This document shows positions 45,838 through 54,988 of a DNA stretch of 64,000 nt, piece after piece. A program made the position numbers and the translations under genes. The DNA is from JANMZO01 sp963763135. GTDB taxonomy: Bacteria; Actinomycetota; Acidimicrobiia; Acidimicrobiales; JANYDT01. The stretch spans positions 124,001 to 188,000 of the forward strand of contig CAVXNJ010000003.1 of assembly GCA_963763135.1 (NCBI GenBank). The letters are read 5' to 3'. Under the pieces are notes generated by a model. It was not told the origin of the DNA. It saw only the letters and a program-made list of their open reading frames with translations, and made no database searches. The stretch's first letter is position 1, and each line of letters opens with the position of its first letter.

Positions 45838-46596
45838 ATGAGCGCCGCCGTAATCAACGAATCGCCATTGCGCGCCGCTGGTGGCACGCCGATGCTCGAG
45901 ATCACCGACATGCACGTCTACTACGGCAATATCGCCGCCGTGAAGGGCATCTCGCTGAAGGTGTACGAGGGCGAGATCGTCACTCTCATCGGCGCCAACG
46001 GCGCCGGCAAGTCGACGAGCATGCGCGCGATCTCCGGGCTGATCAAGCCGAGGAAGGGCTCGATCGTCTTCGAAGGCACCGATATCGCAGGAATGAACGG
46101 CAACCTCGTCGCCCGACGCGGCATTGCCCAGAGCCCCGAGGGTCGGCGGATCTTCGGGCGCATGACGGTCGCGGAGAACCTCGAGCTCGGTGCGTTCATG
46201 CGCAACGACAAGGCCGGAATCGCGACCGACATCGAGCGGGTCTTCGAGTTGTTTCCTCGTCTGAAGGAACGCATAGCCCAAAAGGCCGGCACGTTGTCCG
46301 GTGGCGAGCAGCAGATGCTCGCGATGGGTCGTGCGCTCATGGCCCAGCCCCGACTGCTGCTGCTCGACGAGCCGTCGATGGGCCTCGCCCCGGTGCTGGT
46401 CGACGTCGTGTTCGAGACCATCGAGCGGGTCAACGCGCAGGGCACGACGATCCTGCTCGTGGAGCAGAACGCGCTCGCGGCGTTGAAGATCGCCAACTAC
46501 GGCTACGTGCTCGAGACCGGCCACATCGGCTTGAGCGGCATTGCCGGCGAGCTGGCCGACAACGAAGAAGTGCGAAACGCCTACCTCGGACACTGA
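45838..46596 (+). CDS. livF: Branched-chain-type ABC ATPase LivF
   Basis: A 252-residue ATPase and the only unbroken gene of this importer. It has LIGANGAGKSTSMRAISG (Walker A), AQSPEGRRIFGRMTVAENLELG (LivF-specific), LSGGEQQMLAMGRALM (signature), LLLLDEPSMGLAP (Walker B) and VEQNALAAL (switch region lacking His, as is usual for LivF). It acts with LivG to power uptake. The gene is followed by a strong terminator. Confidence 0.95.
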   Translation: MSAAVINESPLRAAGGTPMLEITDMHVYYGNIAAVKGISLKVYEGEIVTLIGANGAGKSTSMRAISGLIKPRKGSIVFEGTDIAGMNGNLVARRGIAQSPEGRRIFGRMTVAENLELGAFMRNDKAGIATDIERVFELFPRLKERIAQKAGTLSGGEQQMLAMGRALMAQPRLLLLDEPSMGLAPVLVDVVFETIERVNAQGTTILLVEQNALAALKIANYGYVLETGHIGLSGIAGELADNEEVRNAYLGH

Positions 46597-46627
46597 GGTT
46601 GTGGCGGCTTGCGCCGCGGTAGAACTG

Positions 46628-46655
46628 AACGAGCGGGCCTTCGGGTCCGCTCGTT
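46628..46655 (+). terminator. Rho-independent terminator after livF
   Basis: A 12-bp stem (46628-46639 with 46644-46655, one G-T pair) closes on a TTCG tetraloop and is followed by CGTTTT. It lies 31 bases past the livF stop and faces the convergent acyl-CoA synthetase gene, so it may act in both directions. Confidence 0.88.
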
Positions 46656-46691
46656 CGTTTTCCGCCCAGAACCGTTGCCGTTACCGATCGC

Positions 46692-48311
46692 TTAGCGACC
46701 CAGACGCGTGCGAGCCAACGCTTTGAGGCCCGCGTAGTCGACCTTGCCGGACGGGGCGCGACCGATCGTCTCCACGGCGATGACGTCTTTCGGTGCCTTG
46801 TAGCCGGCCAGGTGGGCCTTCACGTGGTCAATGATGGAGTGGGTGTCGATGTCGGCGGTCGGGCTTCTGAGTTCGACAACGGCGCAGACCGTCTCGCCGA
46901 ATCGAGGGTCGGGTATGCCGACGCAAACGGCATCTCGTACCTGCGGATGGCGCTTGAGAACCTCCTCAACTTCTTCAACGAACACTTTCTCCCCGGCGGT
47001 GTTGATGCACACCGAGCCGCGCCCCAGAAGTTTCATCGTCCCGTCCTCGTTGACCGACGCGAAGTCTCCGGGGACCGCCCATCGTTTGCCGTTGATGAAG
47101 CGGAAGGTCTCCGCCGTCTTCTTCTCGTCCTTGTAGTACCCGTCAGGCATGGGTCCGCCGAATGCGGCCATGCCGATGACTCCGGAACCGGGAACCACAA
47201 AGGAGTCATCGAGGGCGATGACCTGGGCCAGATCCCCGACGCGAAACGCCGCAGTTTCCGCGACCGACCCCTTGCGGGACTGAGAGCTACCCATACCGGC
47301 CGCTTCGGTGGAACCAAACACGTCGACCAGCACGATGTCATCGGGGAGATATGCCATCAGCGCGGATTTCACCTCCTGACTCCACATCACGCCGGCCGAG
47401 TAGATGACACGCAGCGAATCCAGATTCCACCGGCCCGGGTGGTCCTCCAGGGCCGTCAGTAGCGGGCGGGCAAACGCGTCGCCCACGATCGTCACCCAGT
47501 TCACACCCAACCGGTCGACTTCGCTCCAAAGGTGGGCGGGGTCGAAGCGCGTTTGATCGAGCAGGACGATCGTCGCACCGAGCGACAGCATGCCGTAGGC
47601 ATTGCCGAGGGCCGTGGCGTGCATGAGGGGGCAAGCTTCCATGACCTTCGGCGCGTCGGTATACGCGCGTACTGACTCACCGAGCTCCTCCAGACTCTGA
47701 GAACCCGGTATCCCGAGAACGGCGTTGCCTCCGCTCCCCATCACTCGAAAGAGCTCACGATGGGACCACATCACGCCTTTCGGCATGCCGGTCGTTCCTC
47801 CGGTGTACGTCATGATCACGTCCGACCCCGAGCGGGACCACGAGGTGGCCGGTGAGTCATCCCGGCCGGCCCGAACCAGCGGCTCATAGGCGATGGCCCA
47901 GTCGGGCACAACGTCACCGACGGCATACCACCGCTTCACTCCGGGCAGGCGCGGGCGGACGGTGTTCACGATGTCGACGAAGGCCGTGTCGAAGACCACG
48001 GCTTCCGCGTCGGCGTTTTCGAACAGGTAGGTGATCTCCTCGGCCCCGTAGCGGTAGTTGGTGTTCACCGGCCACATCGCGACCTTGGTCGCGGCGAAGT
48101 AGGTCTCGAGATATTCCGGTGAATTGTAGAGATAGGCGGCGACCTTCGATTGATGACCGAGGCCGGCATCGAGGAAGTCGGCGGCCAGGGCATTTGAACG
48201 CCGATTGAATTCGCGCCAGTTGAACGATCTCGGCCCGTGGACGATTGCGGTCCGATCCGGAACGGCGGAAGCGACGGTCTCGAAGACATCGGCAAATTGA
48301 AAGTCGTTCAT
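46692..48311 (-). CDS. Acyl-CoA synthetase (AMP-forming), FadD-like
   Basis: A 539-residue adenylate-forming enzyme. It shows the P-loop-like YTGGTTGMPKGVMWSH (about 168-183), DVFGSTEAAGMG, the hinge region GRGSVCINTAGEKVFVEEVE and the C-terminal catalytic Lys in GRAPSGKVDY. It activates a carboxylic acid to its CoA ester; chain length or substrate is not clear. It is convergent with livF and divergent from the HisD-like gene (about 75 bases). Confidence 0.92.
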   Translation of the reverse strand: MNDFQFADVFETVASAVPDRTAIVHGPRSFNWREFNRRSNALAADFLDAGLGHQSKVAAYLYNSPEYLETYFAATKVAMWPVNTNYRYGAEEITYLFENADAEAVVFDTAFVDIVNTVRPRLPGVKRWYAVGDVVPDWAIAYEPLVRAGRDDSPATSWSRSGSDVIMTYTGGTTGMPKGVMWSHRELFRVMGSGGNAVLGIPGSQSLEELGESVRAYTDAPKVMEACPLMHATALGNAYGMLSLGATIVLLDQTRFDPAHLWSEVDRLGVNWVTIVGDAFARPLLTALEDHPGRWNLDSLRVIYSAGVMWSQEVKSALMAYLPDDIVLVDVFGSTEAAGMGSSQSRKGSVAETAAFRVGDLAQVIALDDSFVVPGSGVIGMAAFGGPMPDGYYKDEKKTAETFRFINGKRWAVPGDFASVNEDGTMKLLGRGSVCINTAGEKVFVEEVEEVLKRHPQVRDAVCVGIPDPRFGETVCAVVELRSPTADIDTHSIIDHVKAHLAGYKAPKDVIAVETIGRAPSGKVDYAGLKALARTRLGR

Positions 48312-48386
48312 GCGCGACGGTACCTGAAACCTCCGGAATCATGTCGGGTGGAAGGGGCGTCAGCGGTCCTGCGGTAGGTTCTGGTG

Positions 48387-49688
48387 ATGCGCCCTACCCG
48401 TCCTGCGTCCTGGAACTGTCTCAAGCCCGTTACCGCCGACGAGGTGATGGTGGACCACGAAGTTCGCGACCGGGTAAGCGAGATGCTTCTTGCCATCGAG
48501 AAGCGGGGTATGGATGCCGTGCGCCAGTACTCGCGCGATCTTGATGGCTGGGATCCTGCCGACTTCCAGGTCACGGCCGAGCAGATCACCGCGGCCGATG
48601 CTGCTGTATCCGATGAGTTCAAGCTCGCGTTCCGCCGAAGCTCGGCGACCGTTGCGGCATTCGCCCGGCACCAGAAATCGCTGCTCGTCGACACCGAGTT
48701 CTCGCCCTTCCCCGGCCTCGTCGTCGGTCATCGTCAGATTCCGGTGTCAACGATCGGCTCGTACATGCCGGGTGGCCGCTTCCCGATCGTGTCGTCGCCA
48801 CTCATGAGCGTGATCGTGCCGAAGGTGGCCGGAGTCGACCGGGTCGTAGTTTGTACGCCCCCGCTACCGGGTGGTGCGGGTCCGACGCCTTCGATGGTGT
48901 GGGTGGCCAACGACGCCGGAGCCGACGCGATCTTCACCCTCGGGGGCGTCCCGGCCCTTGCTGCGATGGCGTTCGGCCTCGAGGGCATGGGTCCGGTCGA
49001 CATGCTCTGCGGCGCCGGCAATGCGTATGTGGCCGAAGCGAAGCGGCAGTTGTTCGGTCGGGTGGGGATCGATCTTCTCGCCGGTCCTTCGGAAGTCGCG
49101 GTGTTGTGCGACGACACGGCCGATGCATTCCTGGTCGCGGCCGACCTGCTCGGTCAGGCCGAGCACGGTCCGAACTCGCCCGCTACCGTGATCGCCCGCA
49201 GCGAGGAGTTCGCTCGCAAGGTCATGGCGGAAATCGAGCGGCTGCTTCCGACGTTGGCCAACTCGGCCGTGGCCGCGGCGGCGTGGCGTGACTACGGTCA
49301 GGTACTGGTCGCCCGTTCCCGCGAGGAGTCAGCCGAGATGGCCGACTGGGTGGCGTGCGAGCACCTGGAAATCCACACCGACGACGACGACTGGTTCCTC
49401 GGACGGCTCCGCAACTACGGCTCCCTCTTCCTCGGGTCCGACGCCACGGTGACCTACAGCGACAAAGGTTGCACCGGCACGAACCACACGCTTCCGACGC
49501 AGGCCGCGGCCCGCTACACCGGTGGGCTTTCCGTCGCCAAGTTCCTGAAGACGCTGACGTGGCAGAAAGTGACCGATCCGGTCGCCGTGAAGCACGTGGC
49601 CGAAGATGCGGCGGCGTTCGGACCGGTCGACGGACTCCAGGCTCACGCGTACACGGCCGAGATTCGTCTCGATCGTATGCGCGCGTAG
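48387..49688 (+). CDS. Histidinol-dehydrogenase-family protein
   Basis: A 433-residue HisD-family NAD oxidoreductase (ATG 48387; GTG 48384 just before). It has STIGSYMPGGRFP, DMLCGAGNAYVAEAKRQLFG, GPSEVAVLCDDTADAFLVAADLLGQAEHG as separate conserved blocks, and GTNHTLPTQAAARYTGG. The last motif differs from classical HisD (NHVLPTGGTAR). It is not next to any his gene, and the following genes are for amino-acid catabolism and transport. It is more likely a HisD-like dehydrogenase of another alcohol, as known for HpsN (sulfopropanediol), than the histidine biosynthesis enzyme. This is inference. Confidence 0.85.
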   Translation: MRPTRPASWNCLKPVTADEVMVDHEVRDRVSEMLLAIEKRGMDAVRQYSRDLDGWDPADFQVTAEQITAADAAVSDEFKLAFRRSSATVAAFARHQKSLLVDTEFSPFPGLVVGHRQIPVSTIGSYMPGGRFPIVSSPLMSVIVPKVAGVDRVVVCTPPLPGGAGPTPSMVWVANDAGADAIFTLGGVPALAAMAFGLEGMGPVDMLCGAGNAYVAEAKRQLFGRVGIDLLAGPSEVAVLCDDTADAFLVAADLLGQAEHGPNSPATVIARSEEFARKVMAEIERLLPTLANSAVAAAAWRDYGQVLVARSREESAEMADWVACEHLEIHTDDDDWFLGRLRNYGSLFLGSDATVTYSDKGCTGTNHTLPTQAAARYTGGLSVAKFLKTLTWQKVTDPVAVKHVAEDAAAFGPVDGLQAHAYTAEIRLDRMRA

Positions 49689-49736
49689 TTAGTTGAGCCC
49701 GCGTCGCATGGTGTCGCGCGATCCGAAGACTCTTCC

Positions 49737-50597
49737 ATGACCGGCATTCTGTTCGGGTTGGCCGCGGCCGTCCTGCTTGGTTTTTCCGATCTGTTCGCAG
49801 CGAAGACGTCAGCGTTCGTTCCGGCGATCACCGTGGCCCGAACGGCATTCGCGATGTCGACCATTGTCGCCATCGGGTTGGTCTTTGCCGTTCCGTCGGC
49901 GTTCATCCTGCGGGATTCGCTGCTGGCACTGGGGTCCGGCGCGCTCATGGCGGGCTCGCTCGTGGTGCTCTACCACGGGTACAAGGTCGCGTCGATCGGC
50001 CTGATCGCACCAACATCGGCGGTGCTGCTCGGTCTCATTCCGGTGCTCGACGGCATTCGCAAAGGGGACCGGCCTTCAACGACGGCCTGGTTCGGGATGG
50101 TGCTCGGGATCGCATCGATTGCTCTGGCCACCTATCAGCCGGGCAATCCCGGGAAGGCCCGGAACGCTCTGATTCTTGGTTCCGTATCCGGGGCCGGCTT
50201 CGGCTGTGCGTTTGCGCTTCTTGATTACACGTCGAAGGAATCCGGTCTGACCCCGATTCTCGTGCAGCGTCTTATCGGTGGACTCTTGCTGGCTATCGCC
50301 TTGCTGTTTGACCGGCCGAGTGGGCGGGCCGAGTGGAAGAAGACGCCATGGATGGCGATCCATCCACCGGCGCGACTGCTCGGTGTGCTTACCGGTGTGA
50401 CCGCCGGCTTTGCCATGGCCGCGCTGCAACTTGGTTTCCGCAACGGTGAATCCGGACCGGTGGCGGTCGCCGCCAGCCAATTCGCCACGGTCGGGGTGGT
50501 CCTGTCGGTGATCTATCAGAAGGAGCGTCTCCGGACCCTGCAGTGGGTCGGCGTTGTCGGCGCCGCGGTCGGCGTGGCCCTGCTGGCCAGTGGGTGA
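49737..50597 (+). CDS. EamA/DMT-family transporter
   Basis: A 286-residue membrane protein with about ten helices arranged as two five-helix EamA repeats (repeat 1 about 1-135, repeat 2 about 145-286). It has the family ending FATVGVVLSVIYQKERLRTLQWVGVVGAAVGVALL. Such carriers export or import amino acids, nucleosides or other small metabolites. It starts 48 bases after the HisD-like gene and is 143 bases ahead of the DapA-family gene, so it may move a substrate of this catabolic cluster. Confidence 0.88.
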   Translation: MTGILFGLAAAVLLGFSDLFAAKTSAFVPAITVARTAFAMSTIVAIGLVFAVPSAFILRDSLLALGSGALMAGSLVVLYHGYKVASIGLIAPTSAVLLGLIPVLDGIRKGDRPSTTAWFGMVLGIASIALATYQPGNPGKARNALILGSVSGAGFGCAFALLDYTSKESGLTPILVQRLIGGLLLAIALLFDRPSGRAEWKKTPWMAIHPPARLLGVLTGVTAGFAMAALQLGFRNGESGPVAVAASQFATVGVVLSVIYQKERLRTLQWVGVVGAAVGVALLASG

Positions 50598-50740
50598 GGA
50601 ACGCGACCCTGCCCGCGGGCGGGTGATGCTTGCGGGAATCTGTCGGGCGGAGCGTTCCCGTTCGAGAATGGTCGGTTAACTCCGGTCCGTGCAGCCCGGT
50701 GTAATCGTTCACGGCTGCGCGATTTGGGTAGGGTACTCAC

Positions 50741-51628
50741 ATGAACATTGAAGGCGTCTACGTACCGGTTGTCACCCCGTTCAACGCAAGCGACGAGATC
50801 GATCTCGACGTGTACACGAAGGTGATCGAGCACTGCCTCGCCGGCGGCGTGAAGGGGCTCGTTACCGCAGGAACCACCGGTGAGTACTACGCGCTGTCGG
50901 TGGAAGAGCGGATCCGCACGTTCAGCCATGCCCGCGATGTCGCGAAGGGCAAGGCCCAGCTCATCGCCGGATGCAATGCCGGATCCACCCGCGACGCCAT
51001 CATGTACGCCAACACGGCCCGCGAACTGGGTTACGACGCGATCATGCTGGCCGCTCCGTACACCTCGCTTCCGACGCAGCGCGAGCTGGCGGCCCACTTC
51101 ACCGCTATCGCCGCCGGTGGTGGCCTGCCGGTCATTTTGTACAACTACCCGGCCCGCGCCGGTGTGGAGATCGGGTTCGAGTGTCTCGATGCCGTGGCCG
51201 ACAACCCGGCAATCATCGCGATCAAAGAGTCGAGCAGTGACTTCTCCCGGTTCCTCGCGATGCGTCATCGCTACTCCGACAAGATCACGATCATGTGCGG
51301 CTCCGACGACCAGGCCGCTGACTACTTCGCCTGGGGGGTCCGCTCGTGGCTGGCCGGCACGGCCAACGCGCTGCCTCGCCACCACGCCGCAATGAGCGCC
51401 ATGGCGAACGCCGGCGACATCGCCGGGGCCCGTGCCCTCTTCGACAAGATGCTCCCCTGGGTGCAGGCGTGTGAGGCCGGCTCGTACAACCAGAAGATGA
51501 AGCTGGCGCTCAAGATGCAGGGCATCGATTGCGGGCCGGTACGCCAGCCGTTGCTGCCCCTCCTTCCCGAGCTCGAGGCCGAGATGACCGCGATCACCGC
51601 GGCCGCTCTGGAAATTCCGTGCGCTTAG
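50741..51628 (+). CDS. DapA-family (DHDPS/NAL) lyase, candidate hydroxyproline-pathway deaminase
   Basis: A 295-residue TIM-barrel class I lyase. It has the Schiff-base Lys162 (IAIKESSSD), Tyr136 in LYNYPAR and the substrate loop AGTTGEYYALS (Gly-Thr-Thr-Gly-Glu). Family members include dihydrodipicolinate synthase, N-acetylneuraminate lyase and pyrroline-4-hydroxy-2-carboxylate deaminase. Because the next gene is a proline-racemase-family protein (overlap 10 bases) and a D-amino-acid-type oxidase faces them, the deaminase of 4-hydroxyproline catabolism is the best inferred role. It is unlikely to be the lysine enzyme. Confidence 0.85.
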   Translation: MNIEGVYVPVVTPFNASDEIDLDVYTKVIEHCLAGGVKGLVTAGTTGEYYALSVEERIRTFSHARDVAKGKAQLIAGCNAGSTRDAIMYANTARELGYDAIMLAAPYTSLPTQRELAAHFTAIAAGGGLPVILYNYPARAGVEIGFECLDAVADNPAIIAIKESSSDFSRFLAMRHRYSDKITIMCGSDDQAADYFAWGVRSWLAGTANALPRHHAAMSAMANAGDIAGARALFDKMLPWVQACEAGSYNQKMKLALKMQGIDCGPVRQPLLPLLPELEAEMTAITAAALEIPCA

Positions 51629-52629
51629 CCAAGACCCTTACGGCCGTCGAGGTCCACGCCGAAGGGGAGCAGGGCACCTGCTACCTCGGCAGTGTCTTCG
51701 ATGTCCCCGGCGCGTCGATGCGCGAGAAGCTGCACTATCTCAACGAGATCGATGATTCCGTACGTCGTTTTGTTGCACTTGAGCCGCGCGGCCGTCCACA
51801 GGCAAGTGCGAACCTGGTGTTCGCATCGACGAATCCTGAGGCGCATGCCGGGTTCGTGATCTGCCAGTCCGACCGCACCCACGCGATGAGCGGTTCCAAC
51901 ACGATATGTGTGGTTACGGCTCTGCTGGAGACCGGATCGGTCCCGATGGTGGAGCCGATCACCGAGGTGGTGTTGGAAACGGCCGCCGGGTTGATCCGCG
52001 CCAAAGCCCACTGCCGCGACGGTCGTTGCGAGCGGGTTACCTTCGACGGCGTCGCGTCGTTCGTCGAAGCGCTCGACGTGTCGCTTGACGTCGAGGGCTT
52101 CGGCCATGTCACTGTCGACGTCGCCTATGGAGGTTGCTACTACGTCCTGGTCCGCGACTCCGAACTGGGTGTTTCGTTGGAGCGCTCGTCGGCCCGGGCG
52201 ATCGTCAACGCCGCGACACCCGTGATGAACGCGGCACGCGAACAGATCACGGTGAAGCACCCGGAAGTTCCGGAGATCAACTTCCTCTCCTACGTGATGG
52301 TGATTGGCGAAGATTCACGCGGGCCACGCGGTGCGACGGTATTGAGCGGTCGGGTGGACCGGTCCCCGTGCGGCACGGGCAACTCGGCGCGGCTGGCCGT
52401 GATGGCGGCTCGCGGCGAGTCGGCTATCGGGACCACATTCACGGCCCGTTCAATCATCGACTCGGAGTTCATCGTCGAACACATCGGCGATACGACGGTC
52501 GCCGGCCGCCCAGCCGTGCTGCCCCGCATCTCGGGTCGCGGGTGGGTCGTAGGTACACGTATGACTTCGGTCGACCCCACCGATCCCTATCCGTTGGGCT
52601 TCATGCTCTCCGACGTGTGGGGCGAATAG
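51619..52629 (+). CDS. Proline racemase family protein (hydroxyproline epimerase/dehydratase type)
   Basis: A 336-residue enzyme from the GTG at 51619, inside the end of the DapA-family gene. Of the two general acid/base positions, the first is Ser91 (AMSGSNTI instead of the usual Cys in MCGH) and the second is Cys251 (DRSPCGTGNSARLA). Cys/Cys members are epimerases or racemases, and Cys/Thr members are trans-3-hydroxyproline dehydratases. Ser/Cys members are a separate class; I recall mixed 4-hydroxyproline epimerase and trans-3-hydroxyproline dehydratase activities for it, without being certain. It acts on a proline-like amino acid by context. Confidence 0.87.
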   Translation: MRLAKTLTAVEVHAEGEQGTCYLGSVFDVPGASMREKLHYLNEIDDSVRRFVALEPRGRPQASANLVFASTNPEAHAGFVICQSDRTHAMSGSNTICVVTALLETGSVPMVEPITEVVLETAAGLIRAKAHCRDGRCERVTFDGVASFVEALDVSLDVEGFGHVTVDVAYGGCYYVLVRDSELGVSLERSSARAIVNAATPVMNAAREQITVKHPEVPEINFLSYVMVIGEDSRGPRGATVLSGRVDRSPCGTGNSARLAVMAARGESAIGTTFTARSIIDSEFIVEHIGDTTVAGRPAVLPRISGRGWVVGTRMTSVDPTDPYPLGFMLSDVWGE

Positions 52630-52671
52630 CTGGCTGTTGTGAGTCGCCCGGTTCCGTTCCGTTCCGCTCCG

Positions 52672-53898
52672 TTAGAAGCGGTCGGGGTCGAACGGGCTGA
52701 GGTCAACGGAAGCCTTGCCGTCGAGCAGCAGCTCCGAGATGGCCAGCCCCGTTGACGGTGCGAGGGTCAGGCCGTACATGCCGTGGCCGGCGCCGATGAT
52801 CAGGTTCGACCAGTTCTTCGGTCGACCGATGATCGGCATGCCGTCGGGACTCATCGGTCGGGAGCCGCTCCAGGAGTCGGATCGCTTGGCCCAGTCGAGG
52901 TCGAAGAACGGCTGCATCGATTTGATGATGGCATCCACGCGTCGACCGTCGAAGGTGGGCTTGGGTCCGGTGAACTCCATCGTCCCGCCGAGTCTGATGC
53001 GGTCCGAAAGCGGGGTGGCGACGGCATGGGCCTCTTCGACGATGACGGGTCGGTCGAGATTCGGGGTCGACGGGAGAACCACGTTGTAGCCCTGGCCGGG
53101 AACCACCGCGACTCGAAGACCCAGGTGTCGGGCGATCTGGTCGCTTCCGGCTCCGGCGGCGATGACGAACTGGTCGCCCTCGATGCGACCCTTGGCCGTG
53201 GTGAGGAACTTGATGCGTCCGTTGGCGTGTTCGATCGAAGTGATCGGAGCATCCTCGACGAACGTGACCTTGCGACTCTTAAGTACACCTATGAGTGTGT
53301 CGACGAAGTGGCGCGGGTCGAGCGAGCGGTCCCCGGCGAGAGAGAAGCCCGCCTTTACGTGATCGGTGAGCGCCGGCACGAGCTTGCGGACTTCGTCGCC
53401 ACTCGAGAGCGTGTCGGGGAGTTCCACGCCGAAGTCGCGGATCGGATGCAGCTCCTTCAGGAACTTCTCGCCGAACGCAACATCGTGGAACGGCACCATC
53501 ATCGGCGGGCTCAACTCCACGTTCACTCCGGCGTCGTCGAAGTGCTTCAACAGCCCGTCAAGATCCCGGTTGAGACGACCGAGCGATCGACGGCTCGAGT
53601 CGAACTTCTTTGCGGTGGACGCCTTGGCGAAGTGGAAGAGCCATTTGGGCATCGACGGAATGGCCTGCGGACGGACCCGCACAGCGCCGGTTGGATCGGT
53701 AAGCGAACGTAGTGCCGTGCCGATCAGTCCGGGCCCGGCGAGCGGCGCTACCAGGGTGTGGCACATGAACCCGGCGTTGCCCTTCGACGCGCCGCCACCG
53801 AGCGGTCCCTGGTCGACGATGGTGACATCGGTGCCGCGATCAGTGAGAAAAAGTGCTGTGCTGAGGCCGATGAGTCCGCCTCCGATGATGACGATCAT
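52672..53898 (-). CDS. FAD-dependent D-amino-acid (hydroxyproline) dehydrogenase, DadA-like
   Basis: A 408-residue DAO-family flavoprotein. The N-terminal IVIIGGGLIGLSTALFLTDRG binds FAD, followed by GGGASKGNAGFM, VIAAGAGSD and the C-terminal GAGHGMYGLTLAPSTG. It is not membrane-anchored. Convergent with the racemase-family gene, it would oxidise the D-amino acid produced, for example cis-4-hydroxy-D-proline, to an imine for the DapA-family deaminase. The start ATG at 53898 follows the stop of the luciferase-like gene by 9 bases, so the two are co-transcribed. Confidence 0.88.
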   Translation of the reverse strand: MIVIIGGGLIGLSTALFLTDRGTDVTIVDQGPLGGGASKGNAGFMCHTLVAPLAGPGLIGTALRSLTDPTGAVRVRPQAIPSMPKWLFHFAKASTAKKFDSSRRSLGRLNRDLDGLLKHFDDAGVNVELSPPMMVPFHDVAFGEKFLKELHPIRDFGVELPDTLSSGDEVRKLVPALTDHVKAGFSLAGDRSLDPRHFVDTLIGVLKSRKVTFVEDAPITSIEHANGRIKFLTTAKGRIEGDQFVIAAGAGSDQIARHLGLRVAVVPGQGYNVVLPSTPNLDRPVIVEEAHAVATPLSDRIRLGGTMEFTGPKPTFDGRRVDAIIKSMQPFFDLDWAKRSDSWSGSRPMSPDGMPIIGRPKNWSNLIIGAGHGMYGLTLAPSTGLAISELLLDGKASVDLSPFDPDRF

Positions 53899-53907
53899 GG
53901 CTCTACC

Positions 53908-54750
53908 TCACGAGGCCAGTGGGGCAAGCGCTTCGGCGATGGCGGCCAGCGGCTCGGGCGAGTGCGGAGGAGCGAAGTTGATTACGGCATAGTCGGCGCC
54001 GGCCTCGACCCACCGGTGGGCGGCGTCGGCGACGGCCGAGGCGCCGGTCTTCGGGTCGTACCGAAGGTTCACTGAGCATTCGATCTCGGATGGGTTGCGC
54101 CCGACATTCGCGCAATGTTGCAGCAGAACGTCTTTCTTCCGCTTCCACTCCTCGACATCGCCGGTCGTGGAATTCCAGTGCTGGGCCCACTTGGCGACAG
54201 CCAGGAGCGTCTTCTTCTCGCCACTTCCTCCGATGGCGATCATCGGATGCGGACGCTGGATCGGCTTCGGCTCGCAGCGCGCCTCCTTCAGCTGAAAGTG
54301 CTTCCCGTCAAAGTTCGACACCTCGTTGGTCAGGAGTGACACGATCACCTCGATGCCCTCGAAGAACTGCTCGAAGCGTTCCTTCAGCGGGGGAAGCGTG
54401 AGGCCGAGTGCGGTGCTCTCGTCTTGGTTCCAGCCGGCGCCGAGGCCGATGATCAGGCGGCCGCCGGTCATGATGTCGACCGTCGCCGCCATGTTGGCCA
54501 GCACCGCCGGATGCCGGTAGGGCATACCGGTGACCTGACAGCCGAGCTTGATCCGCTTGGTGTAGCCGGCCATGGCCGCGAGCATGGTCCAGCCCTCGAG
54601 GCATGGGCCGGTGCGGTCGGAGAAGATCGGCTCGAAGTGGTCGAAGTTCCATGCCGCTTCGAAGAGTTCGATCCGGTCAGCCTCCTGCCAGAGAGCGAGC
54701 ATGTCGGGCCAGGTCGAATGTTGCGGGGCGGTCTTCACGGCAAATCGCAT
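53908..54750 (-). CDS. Luciferase-like (LLM, F420-type) oxidoreductase
   Basis: A 280-residue TIM-barrel LLM-class protein. I chose the ATG at 54750 (MRFAVKTAPQHSTW), since the longer frame runs through the intergenic repeat. It has FEAAWNFDHFEPIFSD, LGCQVTGMPYRHPAVLANMAATVDIMTGGR as adjacent family blocks, LGAGWNQDE, and the IGGSGEKKTL cofactor region. The LGxGWxxxE pattern and actinobacterial context point to F420 rather than FMN. The substrate is unknown. It is co-transcribed with the DadA-like gene. Confidence 0.88.
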   Translation of the reverse strand: MRFAVKTAPQHSTWPDMLALWQEADRIELFEAAWNFDHFEPIFSDRTGPCLEGWTMLAAMAGYTKRIKLGCQVTGMPYRHPAVLANMAATVDIMTGGRLIIGLGAGWNQDESTALGLTLPPLKERFEQFFEGIEVIVSLLTNEVSNFDGKHFQLKEARCEPKPIQRPHPMIAIGGSGEKKTLLAVAKWAQHWNSTTGDVEEWKRKKDVLLQHCANVGRNPSEIECSVNLRYDPKTGASAVADAAHRWVEAGADYAVINFAPPHSPEPLAAIAEALAPLAS

Positions 54751-54773
54751 GCCACCAACCCTAACCCCCGCGA

Positions 54774-54891
54774 CGTTCGGACAAATGTTCCCGCTGGGTG
54801 GGAGTTTGTGTCCGAACGTTGGTTTGGGGGTGGGGTGGAGTGTGCGAGGTTCGGACAAATGTTCCCGCTGGGTGGGAGTTTGTGTCCGAAC
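54774..54891. repeat. REP-like dyad array A (2 copies, 74-bp period)
   Basis: Two near-identical copies lie 74 bases apart in the divergent gap between the LLM gene and the secreted oxidase. Each has arms GTTCGGACA and TGTCCGAAC (54775-54783 with 54809-54817; 54849-54857 with 54883-54891) around a loop containing CCGCTG, and is followed by GTTGG. The same layout with changed but still complementary arms occurs at 61.5 kb. Confidence 0.93.
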
Positions 54892-54988
54892 GTTGGTTTG
54901 GGGGTCAGACTGGGACCCTACCCAGGTTGACCAGCGGTTTTGTCAATCCTTCCGACGCTGACTTTTCCGAGATGTCCTACAGTGACGC

